NCBI RefSeq assembly: GCF_028890305.1
Contig: NZ_JARBXM010000001.1
Location: forward strand, 1,034,501 to 1,098,500
From: Candidatus Methanosphaera massiliense
GTDB taxonomy: Archaea > Methanobacteriota > Methanobacteria > Methanobacteriales > Methanobacteriaceae
DNA: 64,000 bases
Reading direction: 5' to 3'
The stretch's first letter is position 1; each line of letters starts with the position of its first letter. The notes under the pieces are model-generated. The model saw nothing but the letters and a program-made list of their open reading frames with translations. It did no database searches and was not told the DNA's origin. Positions 21,601-31,605 of this stretch are shown here, piece after piece. The position numbers were made by a program, and so were the translations under genes.

Positions 21601-24600
21601 AGAGACAATATTAACTTTGATATATTAACATTAAACGGAGATTTACATAATAAGGATTTAACATTTAATAAAGCTGTAACATTCCTAAACAGTGGAACCT
21701 ACACTATATACAATGGAACAATAATATTCCTATTAAATGGTGGAGACAGAAACCTTAACTATATAAACATTAACAACGTAAATAAAACAGCTATAAGAAC
21801 AATACAAGACCCTACAAACTCATCATATCAAACAAGCATATACATAAAATATTCAAACATCACAGTTACCGGAGATAACCTCTCAGCAATATCCTCAAAC
21901 AGTAGCGAAGGAACTTCATATGCTTACATATCACTAAACTATGATAATATTACTATGACTGGATCAAACAGTACAATAGTAAACTTCACAGGTCAACCAA
22001 ATTCTAACCCAAGATGGTCACCTAGTGGTGCAATAGAATTAAACTATGATAATATAACATTAAAAGGAAACACAGCAAAAGTACTTGATGTAACAACAGC
22101 TAATGTATATTTCAAATATAATAATGTAAAATTCGATGGAGATAACATAACTGTTATAAATGCTAACAATGGATTATTAAGCTACTATGACGGATTCCAA
22201 TACAATAACATAACAGGTACTGGTGATGATATATCTGTCATAATATACACTAATGATTCAACAACCAATAATAAAAATTGGTATTATAATAATATCAGAT
22301 TAAACAGTAACAACCCTGTATTAGCATTTAATGTAACTAACGCAACTAGAATATATTTAAATGATAATACCATACTAATAAATGCTACAAACGATGAAAC
22401 ACCAGTTATATCAGTAGCAAATGGATCAAGAAACGAAGTAACAGACAACTACATACAAGCACTAGATGTTGCAGGTGACGATGCAGTAGAACAGACAGGA
22501 ATCACAATAAGCAACAACCAGCCAGTAGAAGGAAACTACACAGTAATTATAAACACAAACATCCCAGAAAACACAACAATCAACAAATACATAACAATAC
22601 AAGCAAACGCAACTGATGTATTTGGAAATCCAATAAATGGTACAATCGCAATATATGCAGATGGAGAACTAATAATATCACAGCCATTCACAAGCAACGT
22701 AACTGCATACTATGTACCAGAAGAAGCAGGACGTAAAGTAATCACAATAACATACACAGATCCTAATGGAGTATATGCTACAACCAATGTAACTAATAAT
22801 CTACAAGCACTACTAAACAATGCAATAATCACAATAGACCCAGTAAACACAACAATAAACAAAACAACACAAATAACCGTAACAGTAACAGGTGAAGATG
22901 GAAGAGCAGTAACCAATGGTACAGTAGAATTAATAACAGAAGATGAAACATATCTAGGAACAGCAAATGTAACAAATGGTGTAGCAACAATAACAGTAAC
23001 ACCAACAGAAATAATAAACACAACAATATACGCTCACTACCTAGGAAATGAGTTATACAATGAAACTACAGCAAACACAACATACACAGTAAATAATATA
23101 AAACCAGCAGTCACAGTACAAAACATGACTTGTACCTCAAATACTACAACAGTAAACGTTAAAGTAGTAGATGTAAATGGTAACAATATAGCAGATGGTA
23201 CTGTAACAATCCTAGTTAATGGTAAAACATACCAAGCAAACGTAACAAACGGTATAGCAAGTATCACAATACCATCAGGTGCATTAAAAGTAGGAAACAA
23301 CATACTATCCATAAACTATAATAATAATACTTTCGGATATGAACCAGCAAGTACAACATACTACACTAACGGCACAAAATATGGACCAGTATACTATGTA
23401 GCAGTTAATGGTTCAAGTAGTAATAATGGAAGAACACCAGAAACACCATGGAACTACACATACGCATTTAATACAATAAGAAACAGTACATATAATAATT
23501 CATTAATATACATATTAGATGGAGTTTACAGTGTAAATAGTACAGTATTATTTAATAATGGTCTAACACTTAAAGTAATAGGCTATAATAATACAGTATT
23601 AAATGGAAATAATAAGAAAATCAATGCATTCAATATACAAAATGGAGTATTATCAATAGAAAAATTAACATTCAAAAACTTTGCTAATACACCAATCCTA
23701 AACAGAGCAAATAACACAACCATAATTGGAAATAAATTCATGAACAATAAAGGAATCAATGGTGGAGCAATAAGCAACTGGAATGCAAATAATGCTTTAA
23801 TAACAGGCAATATATTCCAAAACAACACGGGAATGTACGGTGGAGCAGTATACAACAGAGCAAATAACACAATAATAACTAACAACACATTCACTAAAAA
23901 CAATGCATCAATATCCTCAGGAGCAATATACAACATAGGAAGAAACACCAAGATAACAAACAACATATTCACAAATAACCATGCAAACACACTTGGTGGA
24001 GCAATAAACAACTGGGAAACTCAAAATACAATAATTACAGACAACAAATTCAATGGTAATCAGGCAAACTATGGTGGAGCAATCTACTATCGTGGAACAG
24101 GATTAAAACTAAACAACAATAACATGACAAGTAACACTGCCCGTGTTAGTGGTGGAGCAGTATTTGTAATAGGAACATCTAACAATATAACAAATAACAA
24201 CTTCACAGCTAACAAAGCAAGAAGTGGAGCAGCAATAAACAACCTTGGAACAAACACATACATACGTGGTAACACAATAAAATATAACACTGCAAACACA
24301 ACCGGTGCAGCAGTAAACAACTGGAATGCTAGAAATGCAACTATAATAAATAACACAATACACCACAACCAAGCACAATACGGAGCAATATACATAAGAG
24401 GAGCAAACAACACAGTAAGATCCAACAATATATACAGTAACAAAGCAAGTATTAGTGGAGGAGCAATCTTCAACATAGGAGTAAACAGTACAATCTATGG
24501 TAACACATTAAGAAGCAACAATGCTAACAATTATGGTGGAGCAATCAATAACTGGAATGCTAGAAATACAAGAATAACAGGTAACAACTTAACATACAAT

Positions 24601-24786
24601 AATGCAACCTATGGCGGAGCAATTAATACTCGTGCAACAGACACCATAATCATGGAAAACATTATAACAAGAAACAGTGCAGTCAAAGGAGGAGCAATTC
24701 TTGACACAGGATATACTTCAACACTAATGAACCATAACAATATAAAAAATAATCCAACACAGAATGGATTAGAGGTAGCACACTAA
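18622..24786 (+). CDS. Adhesin-like surface protein 1 (2054 aa)
   Basis: Giant secreted Asn/Thr/Ser-rich protein. A signal peptide spans about 1-27 (IFLLTTLVFLLVGLGALSAA). A Ser/Thr/Lys linker follows to about 100. YVSDSDGSDENAGSQDAPYK opens a long right-handed beta-helix (about 105-1270). Two or three Ig-like (Big-type) domains lie at about 1280-1580. The C-terminal module begins at YYVAVNGSSSNNGRTPETPW (about 1588) and continues with polymorphic repeats of the GGAI.N pattern from about 1713. There is no C-terminal membrane anchor or LPxTG-like motif. It probably binds to or coats the pseudomurein wall and contacts host, partner cells or polysaccharide. TTGGAG precedes the ATG. Its leader differs from adhesins 2-4. 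Confidence 0.9.
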   Translation: MNMNIKRIFLLTTLVFLLVGLGALSAADSPGNVTTTTSHASVTTTTASHADEVVTTDTSVNKKTSLKTSVSKESNDKQLTSEKKTSTKKNTSTKQLKTDNEVNLYVSDSDGSDENAGSQDAPYKTVGKAISATTNDSVYNIHVAAGTYKGVGNTNLTVPGNNTINFIGSGVNKTVFDGEVNYDIQQNGFYWGSSDNWKNYINATGNWFMNITPGNGKITITNMTMENAWVKGGSSFAAYKQAPIDNYATLDVINVYFYNNHCGVGAAIRNRQNATLTVNNSIFDSNRKSDSTGNMGIIYNNGTAYLNNLLFTDNYARWGTVTNDHILYIANSTLMNGKGYDGASGFKNGPGIYVNTGTADYYRQYKVTDIYTSIENCTFINNNQCDINIGSGDVSIIGNKFINSTGIYELNPRYVSETSHNITNNTFSNMQPSTLTVTMLSASKPVYSFYSASSVFNTTINGNKIDVSNISTGYGLYLTANSYVYNNTLNNYIYLNGNNNIIANNTVKTLRDYTVTTSSSAKNNTIVNNTLSSGMLSGDLSVSSNNNNIVENNTPKASIIIVTNNNYSQYFDADGKIIPGTIQSGSKILFSGNITNKKFVFNNINVYLANNDTAVLYNSSIISENDSRIAIDGLKINNTDSSIGYVILLNSTNNKVINSEINVNTNGKIHAIILADDENTIQSTKVNVVGPSVDVDWSKYPVGITNTVGILVQSSDNYINITNVTVKANNNRTAYGTVDGIDIQSPTAGLLVSGNTLYNTRINVDGDMYAYALNIARAEETSTSLSYFTANSNNYAYALQISGPSYNNNMAGYATATSTNVSYGAYLTGQWSGTVTNNSLEKFYIQNITAPTSIGVELEGVKNTTIGNATYRLYGDKNTGFIIINTNNTRIYAITSTSTSGNKNNTMMTITRSGNVTVTGNTFNQKVGNGIIVSQSNNVNITKNYLNIGNITGGNAAVTNETSDNVTVESNTPTIILLTDETYTTYFDENATLRDNINFDILTLNGDLHNKDLTFNKAVTFLNSGTYTIYNGTIIFLLNGGDRNLNYININNVNKTAIRTIQDPTNSSYQTSIYIKYSNITVTGDNLSAISSNSSEGTSYAYISLNYDNITMTGSNSTIVNFTGQPNSNPRWSPSGAIELNYDNITLKGNTAKVLDVTTANVYFKYNNVKFDGDNITVINANNGLLSYYDGFQYNNITGTGDDISVIIYTNDSTTNNKNWYYNNIRLNSNNPVLAFNVTNATRIYLNDNTILINATNDETPVISVANGSRNEVTDNYIQALDVAGDDAVEQTGITISNNQPVEGNYTVIINTNIPENTTINKYITIQANATDVFGNPINGTIAIYADGELIISQPFTSNVTAYYVPEEAGRKVITITYTDPNGVYATTNVTNNLQALLNNAIITIDPVNTTINKTTQITVTVTGEDGRAVTNGTVELITEDETYLGTANVTNGVATITVTPTEIINTTIYAHYLGNELYNETTANTTYTVNNIKPAVTVQNMTCTSNTTTVNVKVVDVNGNNIADGTVTILVNGKTYQANVTNGIASITIPSGALKVGNNILSINYNNNTFGYEPASTTYYTNGTKYGPVYYVAVNGSSSNNGRTPETPWNYTYAFNTIRNSTYNNSLIYILDGVYSVNSTVLFNNGLTLKVIGYNNTVLNGNNKKINAFNIQNGVLSIEKLTFKNFANTPILNRANNTTIIGNKFMNNKGINGGAISNWNANNALITGNIFQNNTGMYGGAVYNRANNTIITNNTFTKNNASISSGAIYNIGRNTKITNNIFTNNHANTLGGAINNWETQNTIITDNKFNGNQANYGGAIYYRGTGLKLNNNNMTSNTARVSGGAVFVIGTSNNITNNNFTANKARSGAAINNLGTNTYIRGNTIKYNTANTTGAAVNNWNARNATIINNTIHHNQAQYGAIYIRGANNTVRSNNIYSNKASISGGAIFNIGVNSTIYGNTLRSNNANNYGGAINNWNARNTRITGNNLTYNNATYGGAINTRATDTIIMENIITRNSAVKGGAILDTGYTSTLMNHNNIKNNPTQNGLEVAH
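23387..23468 (+). repeat. 82-bp segment identical to 36772-36853 (adhesin C-module copy 1)
   Basis: The DNA encoding the start of the C-terminal beta-helix module is identical over 82 bp to the copy in adhesin 3 and differs at one base from the copy in adhesin 2. The flanking sequence has diverged, including at third codon positions. This suggests recent gene conversion or recombination rather than protein-level constraint alone. Confidence 0.85.
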
Positions 24787-25155
24787 AAAATGTGTGATTA
24801 TTGAAAACATATGATGATGAATTCTAGGCAAATAGACTGGAATTCCTTCTATTCCTTCTTTTTTTAGACCTTTTTTTATTCAGATATAATAATTAACATG
24901 TAAACCTTTTCTGAGCATGATTTAATTATAAAAGAATAACATATTTTCTACTTAATTTCTATAAACTGATTTCTTTTCTTATTTTCGTCTAGTTCTATCT
25001 AATAATTATGTTTATCCTTATTAATTATTCAATTATTTTTTAATTAAAATAAATTTATATCATATTTATAATATAAATATAAATTGTTCAAGTAAAACAT
25101 ATTTATTATATGACTTATTTGAATATAAATAAATTCAAGGAGTTAAAACAAGAAT
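24787..25155. other. Intergenic region between adhesins 1 and 2
   Basis: 369 nt, extremely AT-rich, with no ORF or RNA gene seen. The left part has T-rich termination signals (about 24851-24887, TTCCTTCTTTTTTTAG then TTTTTTTATT). The right part carries the conserved adhesin promoter module from 25054. Confidence 0.6.
25054..25106 (+). promoter_or_regulatory. Adhesin promoter/leader module, copy 1
   Basis: TATA-like TTTATAT at 25054-25060, then 26 nt, then TTCAAGTAAAAC at 25087-25098 followed by ATATT. Further down are TTATTTGAATAT (25117-25128) and the GGAG ribosome-binding site. The same order and spacing occur before adhesins 3 and 4. With a normal TATA-to-start distance, the 12-mer would sit at the start of the transcript. 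Confidence 0.65.
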
Positions 25156-28100
25156 ATGTCAAAGAAAACGACTTTATTGTTTGTGATAACTCTTATGGTT
25201 TTAATTATAGGAATATCAGCAGTAAGTGCAACTAGTATAGCTGATAACAGTACTAGTACAGCAACTGTTGACAGTCCTCATTCAACAACTCATGCAGTAT
25301 CAAGTGATATTGTAGAAGTTGATCATAAAACCACAGAAGTATCACAGGCAAAAAAAGAGATTAAGACAGATAATGTCACAAAGGAAAAGACAACAAAAAC
25401 CACAAAGAAAGCATCTAAGAATTTAAAGAAAGATACACAAACACACATTGTAACAAATAAGACATACACAAACTACTTTACAAACGGTTCATTAAATGAT
25501 AATGTAACAAGTGGAGACACCCTTGACTTACAGGGAAAATTTATCTCATCACAATCATTTAATTATACAATGACTATTAACAAGCCAGTAAACATAATTT
25601 CAACAACACATGATTCTAATATTTCATTAAATTCTACAAGTACGGATTTCTTCGGAGCAAGCTATGGAAACGCTTTCACAATACTACGTAATGGTTCAGG
25701 AAGTAACATTACTGGAATATACTTCTACAACACACAATTATACATAAACAACACAGAAAATGTAACCTTAAATAACATAACTGTTATCAATGAAGACCAG
25801 GTAGTTGGTGGTGGTATAGGAGTTACATCTATCAGAGGAAATTCTTCATACATCACAGTAAAAAACAGTTATTTCAGAACAAAAGATAATGGTGGACACA
25901 GTACACTAGTGGGTGCTTATGTAAATCATTGTATCTTTGATAACAACACCATTGTTGGAGTAGGTAATATAGGTAACTTAGTGTATTTAACCACATATAA
26001 TGTGGATGTACCTGACTATAATCATAGTAATGAATATAACGTTATTTCAAATAACAGAATTTATGGACCAAACACTGCTCTAGCAATATGTTATGGTATA
26101 GGTATTGCTGGTTCTCATAATATAATAGAGAATAATACAATTGAATACAATAAAGGACAAGGTATTATAAACCAGTGGGGTAGTGGAACAAGTACCGAAG
26201 GTAATGTAGGAATTCCATCAATAAATAACACCTACAGAAACAACGTACTATTAAATGGTAGTAGTTTTACAGTAACTACAGACAGTTTAGTAGTAAATAA
26301 CACTGTAAGCGGTACAGCTAAGATAGTATCAGAATGTGAAGCATACAACAATAAATTTAATCTAACAACCCTACAGGGTACAGTAAAACTACATGATAAT
26401 AATATGACAAAACTCACAGTACTATCAAGTAACAGTGGAGTAATTGATGACTATAACATTACAAACAATAATGTATATGGAGATGTAGTATTCACAGCAG
26501 CATCATCCTCATTATCAACAGAAAATATCACAGTAACAGGTAACAATATAAAAGGTAATATCACAGTAACAGGTACTAGTGGAACAGTAAGCAATATCTA
26601 CATCAACAAAAACATAATCAACGGTTCCATTGTACTAGGACCAAAATCAAATCAGAAAGTAAATAATGCAACAATAATAAACAACACAGTAAATTCACCA
26701 AATACCTATGCAGTAACACTATCAAAAAGAGCAACTAATGTAGCAGTAACAGATAATATATTATATGCTAAGGAATTAGCAGGTGACGAAGCAGTAAGTA
26801 ATAACGGTGAATCCAACATTGTATTAAATAATAAGCCAACAACATTAACAATAACCGATGATACATACAATAACTACTTTGACAGTGAAGGAGTATTTAA
26901 TTACACAGACCCTGTATCTAAAGTAGTACTAAGTGGAAAATTTGTAAATAATCATATATTCACATTCTCAGGACAGGAAATATTACTAACAGGTACAGAT
27001 GACACAATATTATACAATGCAACAATAACCAGTAAAGACAACTCAAAATTAACAATAAAAGATTTAACAATAAATAACACAGATACAGATAGTAGAAATG
27101 CTATAATACTTAATTCCAAAGGAAACACAATAGATAACGTGAAAATAGTAAAAAATACAACAACAGGTAAAGCACAACTAGTAATAATTAACGGTGATAA
27201 TAATAAAGTAGTTAACAGTAACATTACAGTTATTGGTCCATCAGATAGTGTAGATTACTTCAGTGATCCATCAATAGCACCAACAGTAAACATAATAGTA
27301 TCATCCAATAACAACATAATTGATAATAACTACTTATACATTTATGCATCAACAGCTTCCGGTTATGGTACAATAGAAGCTATAACAGTACAGGCACCAT
27401 CAGGAGTAAAACTTACAAACAACACCATAACAAATAACATTATAACAGGTAGCGGAACTGATTACCTATATGGAATAAACATGGGCGGATACGTATATAA
27501 CAATACACTTGATGGAAACAATATAAACATAACCTCAAACACATATGCTAATGGTATCCAATTCTTCCAAAGCCCAGCATGCAATAACACAATTACAAAC
27601 AATATAATTGATGTAACAGCAGGATACTCTGAAGGACAGGTAACCTATGGTATAATATTCAGTAGTTGGAATGATGGAAACTTTGAAAATAACCGTATAC
27701 ATAATAACACAATCTATGTAAAAGGTAATGAAACATATGGTATAGAAATATTCGCATATCCATACGGATCATCATCAGTAGTCAAAAACACAACAATATC
27801 AAATAACACTATTATTAGTAACGGAACCTATGCATCTGGTATAGCATTAATGAGTAATGACTATAACATCACAGGTAACACAATAATAGTAACAGGAACC
27901 ACAAATGCTACCCGTGGAGCATCACCTGATTGGATAAAACCAACAACATCAGGTATGATACTACAACAAGTAAAAGATGTAACTATCACAGATAACAAGA
28001 TAAATGTAACAACAGGACCAGGTTTCAGAATATTAGACAGCTCTAGCAACATAAACATCACAAATAACACAGTATACACAACACAGGGACTAGGTGATAA

Positions 28101-30684
28101 ATCAGTACTCATAGTAAGTGGAACTAACGTAAAAGTAGAAGATAACCTACCAATAGAAACACACAACACAACAATAACAATAGATGGAAACCTAGAATTA
28201 TACAAACAAAACACAATCACAATAACCGTAACACCAGATAATAACGATAAAATAGACTCCATAGTCACAGTAACAATAGGTGACACCACACAGAACGTCA
28301 CAATAACCAATGGAACAGGTACAATAATCTACACTCCAACAAGCAATGATGATGTAACAATAACAGCAACATTCCCAGGAACCAAGAAATACCTAAATTC
28401 CACAGCAACAAAAACACTAACAGTACAAGACACAAGAAAAAATACAAACATAGCAATTGACGGAAACCTAGAATTATACAAACAAAACACAATCACAATA
28501 ACCGTAACAACTGAGGATAATACTAACATTGATGGAGTAACCACAATAACTATAGGTGACACCACACAGAACGTTACAATAACAAATGGAACAGGTACAG
28601 TAACCTACAATCCAACAAGTATGGATGATGTAACAATAACAGCAACATATCCTGAGACAACAACCTATAAAACATCAACAACAACAAAAACACTAACAGT
28701 ACAAGATACAAGATCAACCCCAAGCATATCAGTAGACCAAGCAAATTACACAACATTACTAAACACTCCAATAGAAATAAGTGGAGAAATTAAAGAAGAT
28801 AACACACCAATCACAGCAACAGTTAACATACTAGTGGACGGAACACCTGTAACAACAGTAAATGCTGTTAATGGTAGATATACTTACACTTACACACCAG
28901 CAACAGTAGGAGACCATATAATAACCGTAACATATGATGGTAATCAAACACTAAAACCATCAGAAAAAACAACAACAGTAACAGCAACACCATACAAAAC
29001 AACAAGTACCACAGTACAAAACATGACCATAACATCAAGTGCTACTACAGTCAATGTAATAGTATCAGATGAAAATGGTGACACTGTAACAAGTGGTGCA
29101 GTAATTATCATGGTAAATGGTAACACATACACAGCAAACATTGAAAATGGCATAGCTAGTGCAACTATACCAGCTACATCATTAAGAAATAGTAACAATA
29201 TCTTATCCATTAATTATAATGGCAGTATAGGATATGACCCATCCACTACAACATACTACACTAACGGTACAAAATATGGACCAGTATACTATGTAGCAGT
29301 TAATGGTTCAAGCAGTAATAATGGAAGAACACCAGAAACACCATGGAACTACACATACGCATTTGACACAATAAGAAACACAGCTTATAACAACTCACTA
29401 ATATACATATTAAACGGAAATTATAGAATAAACAATACTGTTTCATTCAACAATGGCTTAACACTTAAAGTAGTAGGTAACAATACTGTACTTAATGGAT
29501 ATAATAAGAAAATAAACGGTTTCATCATACAAAATGGGTTAATATCTATAGAAGATATAACCTTCACCAGATTTACAAACACACCTATTGTAAACAGAGC
29601 ACCAAACACAGTAATAATTGGTAACACATTCCTAAACAACAAAGGAACAAATGGTGGAGCAATAAGTAACTATAATGCAAACAATGCACTAATAAATAAT
29701 AACGTATTCCAAAACAACACAGCTTCCTATGGTGGAGCAGTATACAACAGAGGAAACAACACAATCTTAAATAACAACATATTCACAAGAAATAATGCAA
29801 CACTATCCTCAGGAGCAATATACAACCTAGGAAGAAATGCAAGAGTAACAAACAACCAATTCACAAATAACACAGCTAAAACTCTAGGTGGAGCAATAAA
29901 CAACTGGGATACAACTAGTATAACAATAACAGGCAACAAATTCACTGGTAACCAGGCAAACTATGGTGGAGCAATCTACTATCGTGGAACAGGATTAAAA
30001 CTAGATAAAAACAACATGACAAGTAACACAGCACGTGTAAGTGGTGGAGCACTATTTGTAATAGGTACATCTAACAACATAACCAATAACAACTTCACAA
30101 GTAACAAAGCAAAAAATGGAGCAGCAATAAACAACCTTGGAACAAACATAATTATCAAATCAAACTTACTACAATACAACACAGCAACATCCCTCGGTGG
30201 AGCAATCAGCAACTGGAATGCAAGAAACATTGCAATAACAGGTAACAGAATACATGACAACCAAGCACAATACGGAGCAATATACCTAAGAGGAAGCAAT
30301 ATCACAATACAATCCAACACAATATACAACAACAAAGTAACAAGCAGTGGAGGAGCAATCTATAACATTGGAACTAACAACACTATAACAAGAAACACAA
30401 TAAGAAACAACAATGCAAAAAGCTACGGTGGAGCAATAAACAACTACAACGCAGTAAATACCAAAATAACAAATAACAACCTAACAAGTAACAATGCAAG
30501 TTATGGTGGAGCAATATACACCCGTGCAACAAAAACTACAATCACAGGTAACACTATAACAAGTAACACTGCAACTAGTGGTGGAGCAATCTTTGATATG
30601 AAACACAATACTTCAACAATTAAAAACAATACTATCAGAAATAATCCAACACAGAATGGTAATGAAACAGTATATAAATCATAA
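25156..30684 (+). CDS. Adhesin-like surface protein 2 (1842 aa)
   Basis: The signal peptide reads TTLLFVITLMVLIIGISAVS, with probable cleavage after SAVSA. A Thr/Lys linker runs to about 95. A beta-helix (about 95-1000) follows, and its sequence is closely related to adhesin 4 over the whole stretch. Two near-identical tandem Ig-like domains occupy about 1003-1187, with a further Ig-like domain to about 1370. The C-terminal beta-helix module (from about 1375), with GGAI.N repeats, is shared with adhesins 1 and 3. No wall anchor is evident. It starts at ATG 25156 with AAGGAG upstream. It probably mediates surface adhesion; the ligand is unknown. The gene is a chimera of the adhesin 4-type front and the adhesin 1/3-type end. 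Confidence 0.9.
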   Translation: MSKKTTLLFVITLMVLIIGISAVSATSIADNSTSTATVDSPHSTTHAVSSDIVEVDHKTTEVSQAKKEIKTDNVTKEKTTKTTKKASKNLKKDTQTHIVTNKTYTNYFTNGSLNDNVTSGDTLDLQGKFISSQSFNYTMTINKPVNIISTTHDSNISLNSTSTDFFGASYGNAFTILRNGSGSNITGIYFYNTQLYINNTENVTLNNITVINEDQVVGGGIGVTSIRGNSSYITVKNSYFRTKDNGGHSTLVGAYVNHCIFDNNTIVGVGNIGNLVYLTTYNVDVPDYNHSNEYNVISNNRIYGPNTALAICYGIGIAGSHNIIENNTIEYNKGQGIINQWGSGTSTEGNVGIPSINNTYRNNVLLNGSSFTVTTDSLVVNNTVSGTAKIVSECEAYNNKFNLTTLQGTVKLHDNNMTKLTVLSSNSGVIDDYNITNNNVYGDVVFTAASSSLSTENITVTGNNIKGNITVTGTSGTVSNIYINKNIINGSIVLGPKSNQKVNNATIINNTVNSPNTYAVTLSKRATNVAVTDNILYAKELAGDEAVSNNGESNIVLNNKPTTLTITDDTYNNYFDSEGVFNYTDPVSKVVLSGKFVNNHIFTFSGQEILLTGTDDTILYNATITSKDNSKLTIKDLTINNTDTDSRNAIILNSKGNTIDNVKIVKNTTTGKAQLVIINGDNNKVVNSNITVIGPSDSVDYFSDPSIAPTVNIIVSSNNNIIDNNYLYIYASTASGYGTIEAITVQAPSGVKLTNNTITNNIITGSGTDYLYGINMGGYVYNNTLDGNNINITSNTYANGIQFFQSPACNNTITNNIIDVTAGYSEGQVTYGIIFSSWNDGNFENNRIHNNTIYVKGNETYGIEIFAYPYGSSSVVKNTTISNNTIISNGTYASGIALMSNDYNITGNTIIVTGTTNATRGASPDWIKPTTSGMILQQVKDVTITDNKINVTTGPGFRILDSSSNINITNNTVYTTQGLGDKSVLIVSGTNVKVEDNLPIETHNTTITIDGNLELYKQNTITITVTPDNNDKIDSIVTVTIGDTTQNVTITNGTGTIIYTPTSNDDVTITATFPGTKKYLNSTATKTLTVQDTRKNTNIAIDGNLELYKQNTITITVTTEDNTNIDGVTTITIGDTTQNVTITNGTGTVTYNPTSMDDVTITATYPETTTYKTSTTTKTLTVQDTRSTPSISVDQANYTTLLNTPIEISGEIKEDNTPITATVNILVDGTPVTTVNAVNGRYTYTYTPATVGDHIITVTYDGNQTLKPSEKTTTVTATPYKTTSTTVQNMTITSSATTVNVIVSDENGDTVTSGAVIIMVNGNTYTANIENGIASATIPATSLRNSNNILSINYNGSIGYDPSTTTYYTNGTKYGPVYYVAVNGSSSNNGRTPETPWNYTYAFDTIRNTAYNNSLIYILNGNYRINNTVSFNNGLTLKVVGNNTVLNGYNKKINGFIIQNGLISIEDITFTRFTNTPIVNRAPNTVIIGNTFLNNKGTNGGAISNYNANNALINNNVFQNNTASYGGAVYNRGNNTILNNNIFTRNNATLSSGAIYNLGRNARVTNNQFTNNTAKTLGGAINNWDTTSITITGNKFTGNQANYGGAIYYRGTGLKLDKNNMTSNTARVSGGALFVIGTSNNITNNNFTSNKAKNGAAINNLGTNIIIKSNLLQYNTATSLGGAISNWNARNIAITGNRIHDNQAQYGAIYLRGSNITIQSNTIYNNKVTSSGGAIYNIGTNNTITRNTIRNNNAKSYGGAINNYNAVNTKITNNNLTSNNASYGGAIYTRATKTTITGNTITSNTATSGGAIFDMKHNTSTIKNNTIRNNPTQNGNETVYKS
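28165..28716 (+). repeat. Tandem duplication of a 276-bp Ig-like domain in adhesin 2
   Basis: Two consecutive 92-codon units in frame. A 48-bp stretch (28186-28233 and 28462-28509) is identical, and other blocks such as ATAGGTGACACCACACAGAA recur at exactly 276 bp. The high DNA identity points to a recent duplication or homogenisation. Confidence 0.85.
29282..29363 (+). repeat. 82-bp shared adhesin C-module segment, copy 2
   Basis: Differs from the adhesin 1 and adhesin 3 copies by one base (AGCAGT against AGTAGT). Confidence 0.8.
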
Positions 30685-30693
30685 ACTGATAAA

Positions 30694-30758
30694 AGATGTA
30701 GAGGTTCTGTGAAGTATTAACTTTACTTTACCTACATCTATGTAATACTTTTTTTTTG
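30694..30758 (+). terminator. Interleaved inverted repeats plus T-run after adhesin 2 (possible pseudoknot terminator)
   Basis: AGATGTAG (30694-30701) can pair with CTACATCT (30732-30739), and AAGTATT (30712-30718) with AATACTT (30744-30750), directly followed by a run of T. The two pairs interleave, so the RNA could form an H-type pseudoknot or switch between two hairpins. The termination role is inferred from the T-run. Confidence 0.55.
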
Positions 30759-30900
30759 TAAAACACTTTTTTCTAATTTTATTATAATTGAACATTTTTT
30801 AATATTATCTAATTTTTTTATTCTTATTCTAATTATTCTCCATGATTTGTAAATATGTATATATACTGTTTTAGATAAAAATATGTTAAAAGGTGAATAT

Positions 30901-31605
30901 ATGTTTGATAAATTAAAGAGTATGGGATGGGAGCGTGAGAATACTGACTTTCCATTTTACAGGGACAATCCTAATTTATCTAAAAATAAATGGTATGCTC
31001 TTATAGTGGTTTCAGTGTTTTTAGCCATTGGCTCGTTTTCATGGGGATATGATGTTGATATTACTTTAGGTATGTTTGTTTCATTAATTCTAGTTGCTAT
31101 TTATGCATTTAAAGGACATTTTGGTGAGATTGTTAAAGTACTCGAGCTTAATGATTTTTGGTTTATTATCTTATGCATTATCGGTGAATTTATATTAACC
31201 CTGTTACTTGCAAGTATTCTTCCAGGAGCTGATGTTACTGCTCAGGATGATGTTGCTGTCACTTTAACAGTTATGAATATAATTGAAACTGCTATTCAGC
31301 TAGTTTGGGAGGAGTTATATAAGTTTATTCTTTTCATCACAGCATTATATGTGTCTTATAGATTTACCGGTAAGCGTGGATTCTGTGTGGTTATTGCTAC
31401 CCTATTTGCTTTAACATTCTTTGGTGCACTACATTTATCTGTTTACAGTGATTTATTTTATTCTGTGGTTACTATAGGTTATGGTTCAATAGTCACAGCT
31501 TATGCTTATTTAAGAACTAAGAATTTATTAGTATCATATCTTGTGCATTTATGTTATGATCTTTTACTTATGGTGTTACTTTATTTAGCTACATTACTAG
31601 TTTAA
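30901..31605 (+). CDS. CPBP-type intramembrane protease-like membrane protein
   Basis: A 234-aa protein with six or seven hydrophobic segments after a short cytoplasmic N-terminus. CPBP (Rce1/Abi) family motifs are visible in transmembrane segments: EE in VWEELYKFILF (EExxxR with Lys-like variation), FxxxH in FFGALHLS, and a third histidine in SYLVHLCYD (HxxxN-like, with Asp). The family contains metal-dependent intramembrane proteases that process peptides or prenylated proteins. ATG 30901 is chosen over ATG 30883 because AAAGGTGA sits between them, 5 nt before 30901. It lies inside the adhesin cluster, so a role in maturing surface proteins is possible but unproven. Confidence 0.7.
   Translation: MFDKLKSMGWERENTDFPFYRDNPNLSKNKWYALIVVSVFLAIGSFSWGYDVDITLGMFVSLILVAIYAFKGHFGEIVKVLELNDFWFIILCIIGEFILTLLLASILPGADVTAQDDVAVTLTVMNIIETAIQLVWEELYKFILFITALYVSYRFTGKRGFCVVIATLFALTFFGALHLSVYSDLFYSVVTIGYGSIVTAYAYLRTKNLLVSYLVHLCYDLLLMVLLYLATLLV

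Noticed and set aside
23760-24700. GGTGGAGCAAT repeats in the adhesins as a possible CRISPR-like array
   Set aside because: Repeats are in frame, irregular in spacing and encode the GGAI.N turns of a beta-helix.
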